Assembly: GCF_003573695.1 (NCBI RefSeq)
Contig: NC_039358.1
Span: forward strand, 154,680,920-154,744,919
Length of the DNA: 64,000 nt
Direction: 5' to 3'
Source: Papaver somniferum
Lineage: Eukaryota; Streptophyta; Magnoliopsida; Ranunculales; Papaveraceae
Below, in pieces: positions 35,857 to 45,907 of this stretch. Under the pieces are notes generated by a model. The model worked only from the letters and a program-made list of their open reading frames with translations. It was not told where the DNA came from and searched no databases. Positions within the stretch are counted from its first letter, which is position 1. Each line of letters begins with the position of its first letter. Position numbers and translations under genes: made by a program.

Positions 35857-36419
35857 GCTCTTGAGCTCGCAGAAAGGCGCAAGAGGATAGTTAATTATGA
35901 TCCAACAATAGCTGATCAAGTCAAGGTAGACACATTCACTTTAACATTCTAATTGAAAAAGCATATACAAAGAAATAAGAACCTCAAAGTTGTATTTATG
36001 CAGTTCTGTCTTTAATTTTGAGCTTGGTGTCTTTCATAGGAACTATTTGCTAAAATCGAACCACTGGAACTTTCTCATATACTCAAGGTAGAGATACAAG
36101 CATTTTCTCTTATATTTTTCTATTTGTTTTCCTACAATTCCATGTATAGATAAATGTTGTTATATTTTTCGTCAGGTACCATTAGAGTTGGCGGAAAAAC
36201 TGAAGGAGAACTTAGAAACAACATCCAGCGATCCACAAGAACCTTCTGAAGTGCTCGAGGAGGTAATATATATATATATATATATATATTACATTCAAAC
36301 TTTTATGATTTTATCTGATTTGGCATCTCTAAATATAATTATAATTTTTCGTAACTCATTGGAAAATGAAGGCCCTAGAAGCAACCATTGATTCACGAGA
36401 ACCGACTCAAATAATTGAG
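35857..36419 (+). CDS. Four in-phase exon-like pieces, product unknown
   Basis: Four blocks open in one phase with AG before and GT after: 35857-35925 (ALELAERRKRIVNYDPTIADQVK, 23 residues in two parts), 36040-36087 (ELFAKIEPLELSHILK), 36176-36262 (VPLELAEKLKENLETT and on, 29 residues) and 36372-36419 (ALEATIDSREPTQIIE). Lengths are 69, 48, 87 and 48, all multiples of three, so each intron lies between codons. The peptide is Glu/Leu/Lys-rich and probably helical. No family is recognised. The upstream 35270-35850 part resembles a 5' UTR and has no matching start codon that I can confirm. It could be a real gene or a captured gene fragment. Confidence 0.45.
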
Positions 36420-36599
36420 GTAATATATCTGTTGATATTCAAATCTTCACACTGTGCAAGTATCCTTTGTGAGTTGGTCTTTGAATAGTATCCGTCTTAT
36501 TTTTCTTAACCTAACTAAGATTTAACTTCAATTCACCTGTGTAGCTAAATATATCTTTTAAAAGAAGAGGTATTAATTTGATTTAAAAAATAACTGAAT

Positions 36600-36780
36600 G
36601 TGTACTGTGTAGATACTAGTTACACATGCTAATTAGATGTGAAACTTATAGATACACAAGCTAAATAGATGTGTAACTTCTAGTTACACAAGCTAAATAG
36701 ATGTGTAATTTCTAGTTAAACATGCTAATTAGATGTGTAACTTTTACTTACACATACTGATTGAATATGCCATTTTTTTT
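36600..36780. repeat. Palindromic GTGTAAC tandem repeat, array 1
   Basis: Units of about 33 bp built on ATGTGTAACTTCTAGTTACAC followed by A(A/T)GCTAA.TAG. The GTGTAACT...AGTTACAC core is self-complementary. Related arrays lie at 37500-37660 and 38685-38950. Confidence 0.8.
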
Positions 36781-37337
36781 TATTGTAGGAGTGTGGCGTG
36801 ATTATTATGGCCTGATTGATGGACAATTGTTACTGCAGATGGCAAACATAGTGCTCAGTTTGAACACACACTTCTAGTAATTTGGTCTTTCATTATCTTC
36901 TTATATTTTATGGTTCATCGTACTGCTTGTTTGTGTTGTCTGCGGCGCAAGCGAGACTAGGCACCCGTTGCATACTGATGCGTAGGCAACTCATTTTGCA
37001 TGCCTAGGGCATAGATATGTGGATATTTTTCTGCAACATTTCTGTATATGCAAACGGTTATCACAAAATAGATAACATCCACAATAAGAAAATAAAAGCA
37101 AGACGTCAATAAGTATAATGAAGTTTTACCCTAAATTTTTAGGCGCCCGTGACAAAATAGCTGCTTGACTATCTTCTCAAATGAGTTTTTATAACATGGT
37201 TCTTGACTTTAATAAAACGTGAAGTACTGTTAGAGTGTTAGAGACCTAAAAGTTGGTTTACAGAGTTGCTAAATTGATTATTTTTCTCTTCTGCATTTTG
37301 GGACAACAAGTTTACACAGTGTTCCAACTGGTTTTAG

Positions 37338-37404
37338 TTGCTGCTGCTCTTCTACAGCCAGAATTTGGCACCTTAGAAGCTGAAGAGTACATCAAATACT
37401 TGAG
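37338..37404 (+). CDS. Further exon-like piece
   Basis: Preceded by GGTTTTAG and followed by GTAGGT. In the third frame it reads AAALLQPEFGTLEAEEYIKYL without a stop. Its phase differs from the four pieces upstream, so it may be a later exon of the same gene with a missing exon between, or an unrelated piece. A second possible one starts after TTGTTGTAG at 38459. The product is not recognised. Confidence 0.35.
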
Positions 37405-37499
37405 GTAGGTTCCAAGTTTACAATTATGGATGGTAAATATATCTTTGAAAAGAAGAAACAATAATTTGATTTAAAAATGAGTGTTTATTGTTTATGTTC

Positions 37500-37660
37500 A
37501 TCAGGATGTGTACTGTGTAGCTACTAGTTACACATGCTAACTAGATATGTAACTTATAGTTACATAAGCTAAATAGATGTGTAATTTCTAGTTACACATG
37601 CTAATTAGATGTGTAACTTTTACTTACACATACCGATTGAATATGTAACTTCCGGTTTTA
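37500..37660. repeat. Palindromic GTGTAAC tandem repeat, array 2
   Basis: The same unit as array 1, beginning GTGTACTGTGTAGCTACTAG, with at least four copies. The passage TGTGTACTGTGTAG.TACTAGTTACACATGC at the start of arrays 1 and 2 is almost the same, so one was copied from the other. Confidence 0.8.
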
Positions 37661-38684
37661 GTGACTGAATTGAAATGATTTGTGGTCTGTTTTACTGTTT
37701 TTGTTTTCATTAGATTGTTGAGATTAGTTTTTGTAGAAGAGATTGGACAGTTTTGATTATTGAACATGAATTATGATGAAAGATTGAATCTTTTTGTTTG
37801 TTTGAATTTGGGGTTATTTTAATTTCTATTGATGGTGTAGATCGCTTCACTCTTTGTCCAGACTACTTACTTCGGAATTACCGTGGACTTGAGATTTCTG
37901 AGATGAATTCCTAATCTTTAAACTTTTTAGTTGTCTTATCTTGTAATATGTAACTTTTATTTGCACTTTGAAATGCATGGCATGGGTTTTGCTCGGAAGA
38001 TTCAGGTTCTCTCATATTTTAATGTAATTTCAGACCAATCGATATATAAATGCAATATCAGCCCAATGATGGATGTTTTACTTTGGTCTTATTATACTGC
38101 AGTTCCTGAGACAATGCATATTGGAAGACGAAACATCTAATCACAACCCTTTCATTAAACTTGAGGTACATTTTTTTTTTGAGTTTTTACTGAAACTGAC
38201 TTGTTGCTAACTCCCTTGTCATTGGCATAACACCAGTTTGATAGCTATCTTTGCAATCGTAATATAATCTTGTCAATAAAACATATAGTTGATGAATCAC
38301 TTGATAATATATCTGTTATTCTCCTTGCAATCGTAATATAATCGTAAGATGTTATTAAGTTTCTTTCTATAATCTCTATTATTCTCCTTGCAATTTGTTC
38401 TATAATTTTTTTTTTCCTTTTTGTTCATCCAACCCCATGGATGTTTGTTTTGTTGTAGATATGCAGGCATTTTGGTATCGAGGAAGACAAGAAGGGAAGG
38501 GAACATTTCTATCATAGGATGACATGGCTTATTTTCTAGAATTTCGTTTTACATATCTAGTTTTTTTAACTCATTTATTGTGTTTAAATAATAACCAATT
38601 ACTATCCTTGATAAACGAAGAAATTATTGTATTGTAAATGAATATTAAAGTAGTACATGTATTTTTTCTATGTGTATTTTTGAT

Positions 38685-38950
38685 GTGTAACTTCTCATTA
38701 CACATGCCATATGGATGTGTAACTTCTATATACACATGCATATTACACATGACATTTGGATGTGTAACTTCTGGTTACACTTTCCATATGCATGTGTAAC
38801 TTCCGTATACACATGCAATATGTTGGCGGCATAACTACTGAGTACACTTCTATATACAAGTGTAACTTTGCATTTCACATGTCATATAAATGTGTAACTT
38901 TTGGATACACATGCCATATGTATGTGTAACTTTTGTGTACACATTCATAT
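38685..38950. repeat. Palindromic GTGTAAC tandem repeat, array 3
   Basis: At least six variants of ATGTGTAACTTCT.(G/A)TTACAC followed by ATGCCATATG. Here the spacer differs from arrays 1 and 2 (CCATATG against GCTAATTAG). Confidence 0.8.
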
Positions 38951-39112
38951 GTTGGTGGTGGTCGGCAGTGGTGGCGGGAGGTGGTTGGCGGCGGTGGTTG
39001 GTGGTGGCTGGCGGTGGTGGTCGGAGGTGGTTTGACTGGTGGTGGTGGTGGTCGGAGGTGGTTGGTGTCGGTGGTGATCGGCGGTGGCTGTGGTGGTCGG
39101 AGGTGGTTGAAA
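38951..39112. repeat. GGT/GGC-rich minisatellite
   Basis: Built from GGTGGTCGGAGGTGGTTGG-like words, with almost no A on the plus strand. Open frames here (Trp/Gly/Val-rich) are products of composition. Many GG doublets with short loops could allow two-layer quadruplexes. Confidence 0.85.
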
Positions 39113-39300
39113 CATCATCACATAATATTTTAATAATTTGGGCCTAAGTTTAAATTTTATTTAATTATAGGCTTGACAATATGCATAAGGATATCAATGT
39201 CTTTTAATATTTCAGGGCCTAGATTTAAACTTCTTCTAATTAAGGGCTTGATATTATGGATTACCCATAGATGGGGCTTTAGCCTAACAATCCATGTACT

Positions 39301-40440
39301 TTGATGTTAAAAATAAAATAAAAAGAAGACAACACAACAAGATCATTTCCGAACTTCTCAAGAGAGCACAATGAATTAGAAATGAGTCCAATACATTATA
39401 AACGCGTACAAAAAACAAAAAATCGTAGATTCCTATTTTAATAAGCACCATAATATAGTGTTATTACACTGATTATTGATTTATATATTAGTTGGACCCT
39501 TTTGGAAACTTAAATTTTTTATTATCTTATAAATTTAGCGGGGTTGTTCATTTAGCACACTGGCGCAAATCGGGACTGACAAAAAATATTATCTTAACGA
39601 AATTATTAATTTATCGCGAATTAATTTAGCGAAGTTCTACCATACTCTGGAGAAGAAGGAGCATACCTAGCTTTCATCTGGGGTAAAGAAATGTAGCAAA
39701 ACAGCGTCGAAATTCATGCCGAATCAGTGGAAAGTCTCGTTCGTTTTACTATGCTCTATCACAACACTGTCCGTGAAGGATTCCACCTCAGTTATCATCT
39801 AAGAAGCAGCAGACATCTAGATAAAGATGTAGGAAACACTATAAATGTAATTTCTTGTCTTAGTTGCCCTTAAAAACTACCCACAGACTTCATAATTTGG
39901 ATACATTTCATTAAGCATTGGCCTTAAGAACTCTAATCATAGGAGTAGCGGCCCTATTCCTGCCACTAACTCCTACATGTATTCCTCCTAGGCTTGTCTA
40001 AGTTTTTCTATTTTAAAAAGAAAAAGAAACCATTAATTAGTAGTACTATTAAAAAATTAATGACAGGCCACTGTCGAGTAGCTACGATCCCAACAATGGA
40101 AAAAACAAACATGCATTTAGTCGATTAGTCATTTTTGGCAGCTATGTTAATCCAGTCTCCTGTTACCATTTATCTCGTTAAATAAAAAACAATTTCGAGT
40201 TTATAAACAGTCAGATGCATACATACTGACTTGACCCATGAATTATCCACCATTTATCACACTTTTTGCTAAAATGTAATTTGATCAACGTTTAAAAGTT
40301 GGTCAAAGCAACTCAGACTGATAATTATCTGATCAAGACATGCGAGAAACTGGGACCGACCAAACTGTACCATCTTCACTATTTACCTCTGTAGCTTACA
40401 AGGTTAAACCCACCATCGATCCTGCAACAAATGTACTGAT
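39301..40440. other. Gene-free flank upstream of the DVL gene
   Basis: No coding sequence supported. 39520-39645 holds an AT-rich passage with TAAATTTAGCG, TTATCGCGAATTAATTTAGCGAAGTTCTACC, like 15566-15660, possibly the end of an old DNA transposon. The last few hundred bases are probably the promoter of the DVL gene. Confidence 0.4.
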
Positions 40441-40478
40441 GATCACCTTTGATTGTTCATTGTTTCAGACACCACCAC

Positions 40479-40490
40479 TATAATTATAAG
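40479..40490 (+). promoter_or_regulatory. TATA box of the DVL gene
   Basis: TATAATTATAAG, about 100 bases before the ATG. A CT-rich run (TCTCTCTCTCTCTC, about 40499) follows, as in many plant 5' leaders near the transcription start. Confidence 0.6.
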
Positions 40491-40582
40491 CTTTTACATC
40501 TCTCTCTCTCTCACTCTCTCACTCACTGCCTCATAATAAACTGCAAGAAGGATTGTCAAGTCGTACGCAGGCAATTGAAGAT

Positions 40583-40834
40583 ATGGGTCAGTGTTATTCT
40601 GGATCATCAGAAGCAGAAACACATGACCATGATCAGCACTCTGATGATGATGAAGAAGAAGAAATAGAAGAAAGTTCAGGAAGGAATACCAGACGCAGGA
40701 GAAGTAGAAGAAGAAGGAATAGGAGAAGAATTGGGCTAGTAAGGGTGGCAAAGGAACAAAGGTCTAGATTCTACATACTCAGAAAATGTGTGGTTATGTT
40801 ACTCTGTTGGAACCACAAGTATGACAAGTATTGA
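40583..40834 (+). CDS. DVL/ROTUNDIFOLIA-like small peptide
   Basis: 83 residues. The C-terminus, [23 protein letters not shown], fits the DVL/RTFL domain (aromatic-Y-I-hydrophobic-R-R/K-C-V-hydrophobic-M-L-hydrophobic-C-W). This domain is found only in land plants and it limits cell proliferation along organ axes when overproduced; the proteins are associated with the plasma membrane. The N-terminal half is acidic ([13 protein letters not shown], residues 20-35), followed by a very basic stretch ([13 protein letters not shown]). The start at 40583 (ATGGGTCAG) is preferred to the in-frame ATG at 40553 because it has a G after the ATG. No intron is needed. The family is often single-exon and about 50-140 residues long. 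This is the only plainly intact gene in the window. Confidence 0.85.
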   Translation: MGQCYSGSSEAETHDHDQHSDDDEEEEIEESSGRNTRRRRSRRRRNRRRIGLVRVAKEQRSRFYILRKCVVMLLCWNHKYDKY

Positions 40835-42829
40835 TAGCTAGTTAGGTATTTGATTGATTTTAAATTTTCTATTCAGCTATTAATTCTATTTCTTATTAAG
40901 TAGAGAAACACCATGCATGCATATATACATGGTGATCAATCCAATTTCATGTTCTGAACTTCTGAGTTACTAATAGGAATAATTAAATTACGTTGCACTT
41001 ATTTTACCATATACTTTTGTTTTGCTCTTGTTCCTTCATTTTCTTGATGAAATTCTCTTCAGAAAACAGAACCTAGACTACAAAATTCTGGAGAACATTG
41101 TGATTTGTGCGTTCCTTTTGTTCATCGTCAGACAAGGTACGTACATTCTGATGAACTTCAATCCCGAGAGTGGCAACAACAGTAGGAACTGAAGTTAAGT
41201 TGGAGGAATCAACAGCTATACAACTGGTGATGATAGGTGTGGATTATTAATAACTAATTAATAGTGGTATTAGAATACTGCTATAGGGTTGTGAATGATT
41301 GGTCGGTAATGCGGGAAGGACATTCACTATTGTAAACACTGTTTGTAGTTTCAGAGTTTTCACGTGAAAACAGAACCAAGTACTCTTCTCTCTTTTAGCT
41401 TTTCTCTGATTCATAATTACTTTTGTATCGATTGTACTTATTAACACAACTAGACTAGTAGAAATAAACTTTATACAGTAGTACTCATTTAATCGAACTT
41501 GACTATCTGTCTGTGAGAATAAACTAACGAGTTAAGTCAACCAATTAATGCACATCAATATTACCATTTCTTGTTCCTCTTACACTATCACTGCCGGTCT
41601 CTAAATGTTCCTCTTTTAGGGTTCCCGTCATAAGTTTTTTTTTACTATTTCTTGATGACTGATTACGCGATCAGTATTCTTGTACTTATTGTACATTCTT
41701 CTACTGGTCACGTACCTGTACATTACTGTGTTTCTCCAGAGCATAGGTACGTTGAATTAAGTTCGCGGTCGACTTCTGACTCTAAGAAGAAGTTTTTGAG
41801 TTTTTCATTTATAATTATGGTTTTATTACATTTACCGCGTGCTCAGATCCCCAGGCCGCGTTATAAGATTAGATATCTCTTATCTATCCATCTTTGTGTT
41901 TGTGTGCATGTGATTGTTTTGTTATTGATCTCACCGATCACCACCATAGTACTCTACTTTCTGTATATATCTAGAAAATTAAACATGCATTGATGTAAAT
42001 AAGGTAAAAATGTTTAATTACCAATGCTAATGCCAATAAAATTGCATTATGGTATTTTAACTGCCTGAGAGGCAACTTTTGAAGCACAAAATACTCGGTC
42101 ACTTCGGCTGCCTAGAAAGTGAGTGCCTCTTAGCATCTTTTAGAGATCTTACAGAAAATATCTTCCGCAATGCATATGTGCAAGGTGAAATGCTCAGCTT
42201 TACTTTTATCTTTTAGAGATCTTACATATAACCATTCTTGTGGTTAATATATACGGTGGTTGTGGTTGTACATGTACCCGAATTCGGCATTTACCGTTAG
42301 AAACCTCTGTGATTGATTGAGCCTCGTGAGCCATAATGAATAATGACAGAACAGACCGTCAAGCAACTAGAAAGAAAAGATCAAAAGAATAACTTTTGGA
42401 GTTTGGTCCGAAACACAATCATTTCCTGTTTAGGCTTTTCTCGAATAAGTTCCTCAAGTGTTGTGACTTGTGAGTTGTGACCGATCCTGACCGTGTCGAT
42501 GCAGGTGTAACATACTTAGAAGCTTACTGACCGGAGTAAGTATGGTTATCGTGTTCATGTATTGTGAATATGATACCAACTCAATACAGTGTCCTAGCTC
42601 CTACCTAGTCCTAGGTAGTTGATAAGAAAACGTACAAAGCAAAAAAAAAAAAAAAAACGGGATAGTGTTTTGGAATTGCACTTAGTTTCCAACTTTTCCA
42701 TCCATATCTTTTGATTCCTTTCGTCATTTTCAAATGAAGTTCTCATCATTTTCACAATTTTAGCAGTGGTTTTGTTAGGTACACCCACTGTCACTGAGCT
42801 CGTTGTTTTCATCATTTCTGTAGAAGTTA
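40835..42829. other. 3' flank of the DVL gene and intergenic DNA
   Basis: The first few hundred bases are probably the 3' UTR. Nothing coding stands out: the 113-codon frame at 41652-41993 is hydrophobic and low in coding character. A run of 18 A lies at 42640. On the minus strand, 42660-42839 reads as a Lys/Glu-rich stretch of unknown origin. Confidence 0.4.
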
Positions 42830-43094
42830 AATATCGCACACGTTAGTAATCAAGCGAAGTAAAGAATACAACCTAAGCGAACAGTATCGCACACAACAAA
42901 GTTGAGATGATGCACCAGATGATGTCAGCAAAGTCACGAGTAAAGTGTGGAGAACTGTGCCAAGAGGTACGCTGTGCGGAGATGAACGATTGTATATGAG
43001 CGAATGTGTCGCATAGTGATCCCGAAAATAGTGGGTATCTTAGCTGTCATCCACTATGTAAAATTCTATATAAAGGAGAGAGGTCATTACTTGT

Positions 43095-43125
<31 letters not shown>

Positions 43126-43317
43126 CTAGGGTAAGTCTTGATCAAGAAATAGAGAGAGACAGAAAATGAATCTAGGATTCAAGTAAAATTGTTGTAATAT
43201 TGAATCTATCTTGTAAACATTCTCAATATTCAATTAATCAAATAAGAATTCATAATGATCACTTAGAAATTGGATTAGTTTTAGTGGAGTGTAGTTGTAA
43301 GAAATCTTAAAACTACA
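42830..43317 (+). repeat. 5' LTR of a decayed gypsy element
   Basis: Ends AAAACTACA at 43317 followed by a TGGCGC primer site. It has a TATA box TATATAAAG at 43067-43075, a run of 29 G at 43095-43123 and a GATCAAGAAATAGAGAG leader. The left boundary, near 42830, is not certain. Confidence 0.6.
43095..43123. repeat. (G)29 run
   Basis: 29 consecutive G, about 20 bases downstream of the TATA box of the LTR. It could be real or an assembly artefact. Confidence 0.9.
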
Positions 43318-43321
43318 TTTT

Positions 43322-43334
43322 TGGCGCTAGAAAC
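43322..43334 (+). other. Primer binding site of the decayed gypsy element
   Basis: TGGCGCTAGAAAC, four bases after the LTR end. TGG at its start is what a CCA tRNA tail would pair with. The tRNA species is not identified. Confidence 0.6.
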
Positions 43335-43406
43335 AGCTTTGGATGATAATTCCTGATAGTATATCATAGACTTTAAGGAAAAAAGTGTGATCTAAAAATT
43401 TAGAAA

Positions 43407-44720
43407 TGGTAAGGATCGAGTCTGTTGTTGAACAAGGAAGGACAACTAGAAGAAGTAACAGAATTGCTGAACGAAGACGAATTACAAATCTTGAGCAACA
43501 AGAGGAATGAATGGAAGAACATCAAAGAACAGAAATTCCAATTGGATCTCAGCGAGAACAAGGACAAAATAATGATATAGATTATGATAGAGTGAGTGTC
43601 CATACTGCAATGACGGATTCTACAGAGAAAGGACAGAGAATTGGGAACGAATAACCAGTTACAACGAGTGAAGGAAATATGATGATTGCAGAGTTTAGGC
43701 AAAGATTACTAATTGAACGAAAGAGAGAAGAAGAAGAGCGTCGAATTTAATCCGTCAAAACGATGATTTACGAGAAGAGAATCTTAGACTACAAGAACAA
43801 AGGTCAAGGAGTGCTACACGTGCAAGGTCAAGATCAAGTAGAAGTTCCTCCAGACAAAGTCAATCTAATCGAGGAAATGATAGGCGAAGGCAACACATGG
43901 AAGTCATTGAAGAAAACTCGCAAGAAAATGAAATTTGGAAGATCAAAGGGAAAGGAGACGTATAGTTTACTTAGCAACTAATCGGTATGAACATCCACGA
44001 GAACTTCTTCGTCGCGCACATATTAATTTTGAAAGGGAAGAAGAAGATCCAAGGCAAGGGACAAATGATATTACATGGCAGGGAAATATTAAGAGACGAA
44101 TGTGAGCGCGAACGAGAGACTGCATGTACAAGAGATAGACAGAGAAGAAGGGAAGAATTAGAAGAGAGAGAATTACAAAGCGGATTGCGTCATATTGATA
44201 ATTGAGTAAGGGGACGCGAGCGTCATCGCATAGATGATATAGATCAAGGTCGAGTTATACCACAAGAAAGAAAAATATCAAGACATCGATATGATCGCAC
44301 AGGCAATGAAGAAAGACATGATAGAGTACAAATTGAAGCAAATAATGAAAGGCATAGGAGAAGAAGAGAAGAAACTGAACAACAGGAGATACAAGAGGAA
44401 ATACGCCAAAACAATCATGAGAATATATTGAGACAAGCGAGATTAAAAAGACCCATGCGAGAGGATTTGGATCAATCATTAAGCGAAGAAATTCTTAAGG
44501 AGATGGCAAAATTAAGAGAAATGATGACTACAAAAAGAAATGATGGAAGAAGACAATTAGAGGAAGCTGTGGAGGAAGCTAGAAAAACTCCATTTACAAA
44601 ATAAATTCAAATAGCACCGATACCATCCAAGTGCAGTTTACCGGCGTTTACAAGTATATTTGATGGAAGTGCATGTGCGATACAACATGTGAAAGCTTTC
44701 ACATTTTTTAACTGCTATGT
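43407..44720 (+). pseudogene. Gag of a Tat/Ogre-type gypsy element (broken)
   Basis: The frame from 43407 opens with MVRIESVVEQGRTTRRSNRIAERRR, then passes through a long Glu/Arg-rich and RS-rich part (43740-44580) in several frames. It ends with APIPSKCSLPAFTSIFDGSACAIQHVKAF (about 44610-44700), the capsid entry block of Tat-clade elements. Stops at 43507, 43653 and 43748 and several frameshifts break it. Sequence after about 44720 is no longer gag, so the element ends here by truncation. Confidence 0.6.
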
Positions 44721-45079
44721 GATTCTGAAAAATGGTTTCTCAAAGTATAAGCCTCCCCCCTTTGAATATTCATCCTCTGAATCATCAGATGAAGAATAAA
44801 TAATTTAAATAATGATAGGTTTTGTGGGTATATCTCTCTGTAAACTCTCACGAGACATAACTCGTCCAATAGGGTTGCCTATTGATTTAAATGCTAGTTG
44901 CATATGCTTAATGTAATCGTTAATCAAATGAATATGAAAATAACTATTATTATTTATTGTAGAAGCATATTACATCATGTTCATCACATTTAAACTCCAA
45001 CACACACATACTAATTATAAAAAAGCACATTACATCATTTGATATTCAAACTCTTAATTGAACTAAAATATAACAACAC
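44721..45079. other. AT-rich spacer
   Basis: No gene. Contains TCCTCTGAATCATCAGATGAAG at 44768 and an AT-rich tail, probably the 3' non-coding end of the minus-strand gene at 45080-45535. Confidence 0.3.
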
Positions 45080-45535
45080 TTATTCAGCCCATGCTACCGT
45101 TCCACACTCAAGGCATCTCCAGTAACGTTTTCCAAATGTTTTCTTTGAACTTGACCGGTGCACTTCCATAAAGAAATAACAACCCTCAGTTTCACAACGA
45201 ATCCCTTTGGTGCATTCAAACTCCACCTTTCCTTTTACTTTCAAGTCCTGGCAGAGTTCTTCAACTTTTTCTTGTTTGATTGCATCTTTCATTGCATCCT
45301 CCAAACATTGTGCTTCTCCCAGATATTTAGCATACTCACATTCCAAATACCTTATCTTCTCTGGTATCGACTCTTTTACCTTCCTAGTGTCGGTGCAACC
45401 TCGTTCTGGAAATTTTTTTTATAGCCATGGGCATTGAAGAAGACTATGATTATCCATGAAACAACATGGACAAACCTCTTTTGCTTCCACACATACTATT
45501 TGTTTTCCTTTTCTAATCGAACTGTTAGAATACAT
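45080..45535 (-). pseudogene. Zinc-knuckle plus GRF-like protein, one in-frame stop
   Basis: The minus-strand frame from ATG at 45535 (MYSNSSIRKGKQIVC) has a perfect CX2CX4HX4C knuckle (CPCCFMDNHSLLQC) at about residues 24-36. A TAA follows shortly (CCATGGCTATAA), after which the same frame stays open to 45080. The second part has an acidic/Lys helical stretch and ends in a cysteine-rich block (CETEGCYFFMEVHRSSSKKTF, then RYWRCLECGTVAWAE) that resembles the GRF zinc finger (C, R-x-WRC, C). The total is 152 codons with one stop. Such knuckle and GRF proteins bind nucleic acid. It is either a young pseudogene, a two-part gene, or a case of stop readthrough. It faces away from the coiled-coil gene at 45908, with the repeat array between. 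Confidence 0.5.
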
Positions 45536-45616
45536 GATTGATGTTTATATTTGAGAATTAATTGAGATTTATGTTTGTTAGAAAAAATTTTCTATATTTA
45601 TAAAAAGAAATATATA

Positions 45617-45790
45617 CCTGTTGGACACAAATTCTAAGAATTGAGCCGTTGGACACCAATTTTAAGAAATAGAGCCGTTGGACACCAGTTCTAAAAAATA
45701 GATTCGTTGGACTCGGTTGTTGAGAAAAAGAGCCGTTGGGAACGACTTCTAAGGAATAGATCCGTTGGTAGCGATTCCTATATAAGGAAG
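45617..45790 (+). promoter_or_regulatory. Six 29-bp repeats containing CCGTTGG
   Basis: Units begin at about 45618, 45646, 45675, 45704, 45733 and 45762, each with a form of CCGTTGGACACC...TAAGAAATAGAG. The inverse, CCAACGGCTC, fits the MSA/MYB3R-type core (AACGG) used in mitotic promoters, and CCGTTG also fits the generic MYB site CNGTTR. A TATA box (TATATAAG, 45779-45786) lies at the right end, so the array would sit just upstream of transcription into the coiled-coil gene. The regulator itself is inference. Confidence 0.65.
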
Positions 45791-45907
45791 ATAACACATT
45801 CTTCTTTGCAGTATCAATCTACTAATTCTTCTTTGTAGTATCAATCTACCCATTTTTCTTTGCATTATCAATATTTGAGGGAAAATTCTAAGCTAAACAT
45901 CTATTCA

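Larger units (their letters stand above)
35025..39300 (+). mobile_element. Possible transposon with captured exons
   Basis: The two ends have weakly matching inverted motifs: left CTATATGGGTTTAATATAG then AAGCCCCA, and right, read inverted, TAAAGCCCCATCTATGGGT and AAGCCC. Words like TAGGCCC.GAAAT.TTAA appear at both ends. Inside are exon-like pieces, three arrays of one palindromic repeat and a GGT-rich tract. No transposase is seen and no target-site duplication could be fixed. It may equally be an ordinary decayed gene with repeats in its introns. Confidence 0.35.

Noticed and set aside
36600..38950. CRISPR-like array of short repeats
   Set aside because: The repeats are plant tandem repeats with no unique spacers, in a genome without cas genes; palindromic cores and variable units argue for a minisatellite.
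38890..39147. Trp/Gly-rich ORFs
   Set aside because: Caused by the GGT-rich tract; no homology and highly biased composition.
41652..41993. 113-codon hydrophobic ORF
   Set aside because: No signal peptide plus domain pattern, no promoter, and a composition typical of AT-rich DNA.
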